From: Chloroflexota bacterium
Lineage (GTDB): Bacteria > Chloroflexota > UBA11872 > VXOZ01
Assembly: GCA_022824225.1 (NCBI GenBank)
Contig: JAJEAH010000060.1
Span: 1-45,701 of the forward strand
Length of the DNA: 45,701 nucleotides
Direction of reading: 5' to 3'
Part shown: in pieces, positions 42,388-45,701 of the stretch
Numbering within the stretch: position 1 is the stretch's first letter
Layout: each line of letters starts with the position of its first letter
The notes under the pieces: generated by a model
Databases searched by the model: none
What the model saw: only the letters and a program-made list of their open reading frames with translations
Told to the model about the DNA's origin: nothing
Program-made: the position numbers and the translations under genes

Positions 42388-43413
42388 TCACTTCCGCGCT
42401 GACGCGGCTACGATCTGCTCGCAGAGCGCGATGTCGGCGACGCCTTCCGCCGCAGCGGGCCGCGGAGTATCGCCCCGCTGCACGCAGCGGAGGAAGTAGC
42501 GTAGCTCCTCGGTAAAGCCCTCCTGGGACGGCACGTTCAAGCGCGAGGAGCCCTCCGGTGTATGCAACGTCACGGCGGAGGGTTTACGGAAGAGCAACGG
42601 CGGCGCGTGGGTAAGTTCGATCCGCCCGGCGGCGCCGTAGATGGCAGATCCCTGGTCCCAGGGCGCGTTTGGATAGTTCAAGTGTCCGACTTCCAACACG
42701 GTCTCATGCGAGCCGTGGTCCAGCACGGCCAGGCGCGGCGGGCCCTGCGACGCGTAGCGCACGCCGCTTGGCGCGCCCAGCAGGTGTTGCATGAGGTTAA
42801 CATCGTGCACCCAGACCTCGATCCACTCGTGCAGCGTGCGGTCCAGGGATTCCGGGTGTGGCGGCGCTGGGGGTGCAGATGCGGCGGGAACTGCCGGCGG
42901 GGGTTCGAGGGCAAGAGAATTGAGCGTGGCCGCGCCCATCTGCCAGTTGCCGCCAAAGTCCCGAAACTGGGCGAAACGCACGTCGCCGACGGCGCCTTCC
43001 GCCAGCAAGCGCTTGGCCGCCTGCACGCCGGGATCGAATTGGCGCATGTAGCCCACCATCACCGGCGTGCCCGTGCGGTCGCTGGCCGCGTGAATCCGCT
43101 CGGCATCCGCACGCGAACCGGCCAGCGGCTTCTCGGTGAAGACCGGCACGCCGGCTTCCAGCAGCGGAATGATGGCAGCCGCGTGCACCTCTCGTTGCGT
43201 TACGACCACGGCGCAATCGAGATCGTTCGCATGGGCGGCGAGCTCAGCCGCGCTGGCGTAGATGCGCGGAATCCCGTACGCTGCCGCCAGCTTCTCGGCG
43301 CGGTCCCGGTCAAGCTCGGCGACCGCAACCACCTGCACTCCGGCAATTTGCATGAGCGACGGCAGATGCGTGATCTGCATCATGTTTCCCGCGCCGACTA
43401 GTCCGACCCGCAT
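42388..43413 (-). CDS. Gfo/Idh/MocA-family oxidoreductase
   Basis: A 341-residue NAD(P)-dependent sugar/inositol-type dehydrogenase. The Rossmann start is VGLVGAGNMMQITHLP (third Gly replaced by Met), the catalytic-Lys motif EKP is at 94-96, and the C-terminal domain has the HDVNLMQHLLG segment. It probably oxidises a sugar or cyclitol; the substrate is not identifiable. GAGGAG lies 6 nt before the ATG at 43413. It converges with the aldolase/SDR gene, the stop codons being only about 18 bp apart. Confidence 0.9.
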   Translation of the reverse strand: MRVGLVGAGNMMQITHLPSLMQIAGVQVVAVAELDRDRAEKLAAAYGIPRIYASAAELAAHANDLDCAVVVTQREVHAAAIIPLLEAGVPVFTEKPLAGSRADAERIHAASDRTGTPVMVGYMRQFDPGVQAAKRLLAEGAVGDVRFAQFRDFGGNWQMGAATLNSLALEPPPAVPAASAPPAPPHPESLDRTLHEWIEVWVHDVNLMQHLLGAPSGVRYASQGPPRLAVLDHGSHETVLEVGHLNYPNAPWDQGSAIYGAAGRIELTHAPPLLFRKPSAVTLHTPEGSSRLNVPSQEGFTEELRYFLRCVQRGDTPRPAAAEGVADIALCEQIVAASARK

Positions 43414-43560
43414 GGCAAACTCCTCACGACTACACCGACTTCAGTCTCAACCAAACACCGGCGAAAGCTTGCTCTCCACCAAAGCATCGGCTGCTGCTCG
43501 AGCTTTTGGCAAGGAGGCATGGTTACGCCCTGGCAGGGCCTCTGCCGCCTCTCGGCGCGG

Positions 43561-44688
43561 TTACTTCTTTGCGCCGGAGCGAAACGCGTCGATGCCTGCC
43601 AGCAGGCGGTCTATGTCCGCGCGGTTGTTGAAGATATGGGGGTCTACACGGAAGAGTTCGCCGGCGTTGTAGGTATCCACGCCCCGGGCCGTGAGAAACG
43701 CTTGCAGTTCCCCGGCCTCGGGCAGTTCGGCGGCAATCACGCCGCCGCGTTTTGCGGGATCGCTGGGCGTGCGCACGGCGATGCCCCGCTCGCGCAGGCC
43801 CTCGATGCAGTAGCCTGTTAGGTCGAGCACGTGGGTTTCCACCACGTCCATGCCGGTCTCCAGCAGAATGTCGATGCCGGGCAGCGAGGCGGCCACGCCC
43901 ATGAGATTTGGCATGCCGAGTTGGAAGCGTTCGGCGCTGGACTGTAGCCGCAGGCGCTCCATGTCTGTCTGCGACGTGCTTACCCAGCCCGCCGTCGGCG
44001 GCTGGCGGTCCAGGTGGCGTTTCGCCACGTACAGGAAACCCAAGCCGGCGGCGCCCAGCAACCACTTCATGGCGGTGGTGGCGAAGAAGTCCACGCCGCT
44101 GGCATGGAGATCGATGTTGAGCGCGCCCGCCGACTGCGCGCCGTCCACCAGGAGCGCCGCGCCGTGGGCGTGGGCCATGTCTGCCAGTGCGCCAATATCG
44201 TGGCGGAAGCCCTGGGCGGGCGTGACGTGGGAAACGCTCACCGCCACGGTATTGTCGTCGATGGCGCGCGCCATGTCCTCCACGTGTATCAGGCCGTCTC
44301 GCGGCTGAACGAAACGGCGTTCCAATATGTCGCGGGGCGGGAACATCCACGGATAGACGCTGGAGGGATAGGGGAAGCCGTCGAAGACCACGTTGCCGCC
44401 CGGCGTGGGCTCCACCAAGCTTACGGCCAGGCTCGAACCCGCCGAGGTGCTGTCGTTGATTACGATTTCGTCCTCGTCGGCGCCCAGCAGCGCCGCGAAG
44501 CGTTCGCGCAGCGCGCGGGGTTCGTCCATGAAATCCACGTAGAGATCGCCGGTGTTGTGGGTGAGCGCGGCCAGATGGTGCTCGATGGCCGTGAGCATGG
44601 GCGAGGACGCTGGCGCAATGCCGCCGCTGAAGAGATACGCGCGCTCGGCGAGAATGGGGAACAGGCTGCGTACGTCCGCCGGGGTCAT
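43561..44688 (-). CDS. Class V aminotransferase-fold PLP enzyme
   Basis: A 375-residue fold-type I PLP enzyme of the class V group (cysteine desulfurase / isopenicillin-N-epimerase-like). The PLP-binding Asp is in LLVDGAQSAG (182) and the Schiff-base Lys is 208 in TTAMKWLLGA. The extra catalytic Cys of NifS/SufS is not evident, so a desulfurase is not favoured. AAGGAG lies 6 nt before the ATG at 44688; the open frame continues upstream, but the family starts at MTPADVRSLF. The substrate amino acid is unknown. Confidence 0.88.
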   Translation of the reverse strand: MTPADVRSLFPILAERAYLFSGGIAPASSPMLTAIEHHLAALTHNTGDLYVDFMDEPRALRERFAALLGADEDEIVINDSTSAGSSLAVSLVEPTPGGNVVFDGFPYPSSVYPWMFPPRDILERRFVQPRDGLIHVEDMARAIDDNTVAVSVSHVTPAQGFRHDIGALADMAHAHGAALLVDGAQSAGALNIDLHASGVDFFATTAMKWLLGAAGLGFLYVAKRHLDRQPPTAGWVSTSQTDMERLRLQSSAERFQLGMPNLMGVAASLPGIDILLETGMDVVETHVLDLTGYCIEGLRERGIAVRTPSDPAKRGGVIAAELPEAGELQAFLTARGVDTYNAGELFRVDPHIFNNRADIDRLLAGIDAFRSGAKK

Positions 44689-44861
44689 CTGGCGCTCCTT
44701 GCGTGTGGATGCTGGTTTGTGGGTCTGCCGTAGGTTGTGTGGATTTGGGCGCCGGTGGGGCGCGGGCTGTGGTCGCACTGCGGATCCTGTCCGCGCTGCG
44801 GGCTAAGACCGTAGCGCCGCGGGCGATGAAATAGGCGGCTGTTTGGCTCCGGCGCCGCTGT

Positions 44862-45302
44862 TCACTCGCCGGACGCGGCGGCAGCGGGTGCCGGAAAGAC
44901 GATGCCCGCTTCCTGCACCTCCTGGTAGGGCAACAGCCACACCAGTGACTCGTCGTGGAGATCGACAACCTGGATGCGGTTGCCCCACGGATCGCGAAAG
45001 TCGCAGCGTATGTGGTCGTTGGACATCACCTCGAGCCTGTACGTGGTGCGCAATTTATCACGCACGTGGGCGAGTTGTTCCTCGTCGCGCACCATGATGC
45101 CAAAGTGGCGGGACCGCTCCGGCTGCAACTCATCCACCTCGAATATCGCGAGGAACTGGTGATTTCCCAATTGGCACCACGCGGCGCCTTCGCCGCCGCG
45201 CAGCATCTCCAGGCTGAAGACGTCCTCGTAGAAGGCAACCGCCTTTTCAACGTCGTCTACTTCGATGCCGACGTGATTCACACCGTACACTTGAACGTCC
45301 AT
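44862..45302 (-). CDS. VOC-superfamily (glyoxalase/dioxygenase-like) protein
   Basis: A 146-residue single-domain VOC protein. The pattern is VYGVNHVGIEVDDVEKAVAF (metal-ligand His 10), then HFGIMVRD, and RCDFRDPWGNRIQVVDLHDE near the end. Members are metal-dependent lyases, epimerases or antibiotic-resistance proteins; activity cannot be assigned. AGGAG lies about 10 nt before the ATG at 45302. It is upstream of the aminotransferase gene with a 173-bp gap. Confidence 0.85.
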   Translation of the reverse strand: MDVQVYGVNHVGIEVDDVEKAVAFYEDVFSLEMLRGGEGAAWCQLGNHQFLAIFEVDELQPERSRHFGIMVRDEEQLAHVRDKLRTTYRLEVMSNDHIRCDFRDPWGNRIQVVDLHDESLVWLLPYQEVQEAGIVFPAPAAAASGE

Positions 45303-45488
45303 GTGTGAGAATCTCCTGCTGCGCGTGATCTGCTGAAGCTGCTTGTTCTCACAATATACCAAGCCGACGGGGCGGAGGGTGCGCGGGTGAGAGACAAGCG
45401 TGTTTGCGTGGGAGTGGGCTTGGGGGTTGCGGCGGGGTGTGGGTCCGGCGAAAGGGTATGGCAGGTGAGCGAGTGATTGTGTGGGATA

Positions 45489-45701
45489 GGTAGCGCTTCG
45501 ACGGGCTCAGCGCGAACGGGATCGGTGGCGCTTCGACGGGCTCAGCGCGAACGGGATCGGTGGCGCTGCGACAGGCTCAGCGCGAACGGGATGGGTGGCG
45601 CTCCGACAGGCGCAGCGCGAGCGCGGGGGGGTGGGCGCGGCGACAAGCTCAGCGAGAACGGGATCGTGAGAGCGCTCCGACAAGCTCGGCGGGCACGGGA
45701 T
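45489..45701. repeat. 35-bp tandem array, about six units, running off the window
   Basis: Units GGTGGCGCTTCGACGGGCTC followed by AGCGCGAACGGGATC repeat about six times, the last ones being degraded. It is the CTTCGACAAGCTCAGC family again. The rest of the 45303-45488 gap shows no gene. Confidence 0.85.

Overview
The window looks like a chromosomal segment of a high-GC bacterium, most likely a Chloroflexota member. Pointers are a very large DUF2298 ('Chlor_Arch_YYY'-type) membrane protein, several Ldh2-type dehydrogenases and an enolase-superfamily enzyme as expanded in SAR202-like/sponge-associated Chloroflexota, Tat-type lipoproteins, and intergenic regions packed with palindromic repeats. 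The phylum is inferred from gene content only; there is no rRNA in the window and I recognised no tRNA gene.

Layout. 1-4.4 kb: a MarR regulator and recF (with an unusual insert), followed by three near-identical parS-like palindromes, so this part probably lies near the replication origin. 4.4-9.7 kb: an MBL-fold hydrolase, a frameshifted DUF6884-like gene, an M16 peptidase with a lipoprotein, and a methyltransferase. 9.7-11 kb: stacked repeats. 11-16.5 kb: a GT4 glycosyltransferase translationally coupled to a 1453-residue GT39-like/DUF2298 membrane protein. 16.7-22.6 kb: a KdgD-like dehydratase, a YceI lipoprotein, three tandem Ldh2 paralogs and a small unknown. 22.7-24.8 kb: a TatA-like protein fused to a cysteine-containing domain, coupled to a GloB-like hydrolase. 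24.9-27.2 kb: an AT-richer stretch of small membrane/secreted unknowns. 27.3-29.5 kb: a MoaB protein with a His-rich tail, a PhnP-like hydrolase and a decayed mgtE remnant. 30-34.5 kb: an orphan solute-binding lipoprotein, a HEPN-like protein, DUF1992 and SRPBCC proteins, and an enolase-superfamily enzyme. 34.7-38.5 kb: leuS and a thioredoxin-like Tat lipoprotein whose first active-site Cys codon is TGA. 39-45.3 kb: aldo/keto reductase, aldolase/SDR fusion, Gfo/Idh/MocA oxidoreductase, class V aminotransferase and a VOC protein.

The metabolic theme is oxidation and dehydration of sugars, sugar acids and hydroxy acids (KdgD, Ldh2 x3, enolase-superfamily, RhaD/SDR-like, Gfo/Idh, AKR), spread over several short transcription units rather than one operon.

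The strongest unusual signal is at 37916-38482: an in-frame TGA replaces the first Cys of the CINC redox motif of a DipZ/TlpA-like thioredoxin, and a hairpin with a GGUCU apical loop lies about 25 nt downstream, where a bacterial SECIS element should be. This is a candidate selenoprotein. Other notable items are the parS cluster, the TatA fusion, the His-rich MoaB, the mgtE fossil and several families of dispersed palindromic and tandem repeats.
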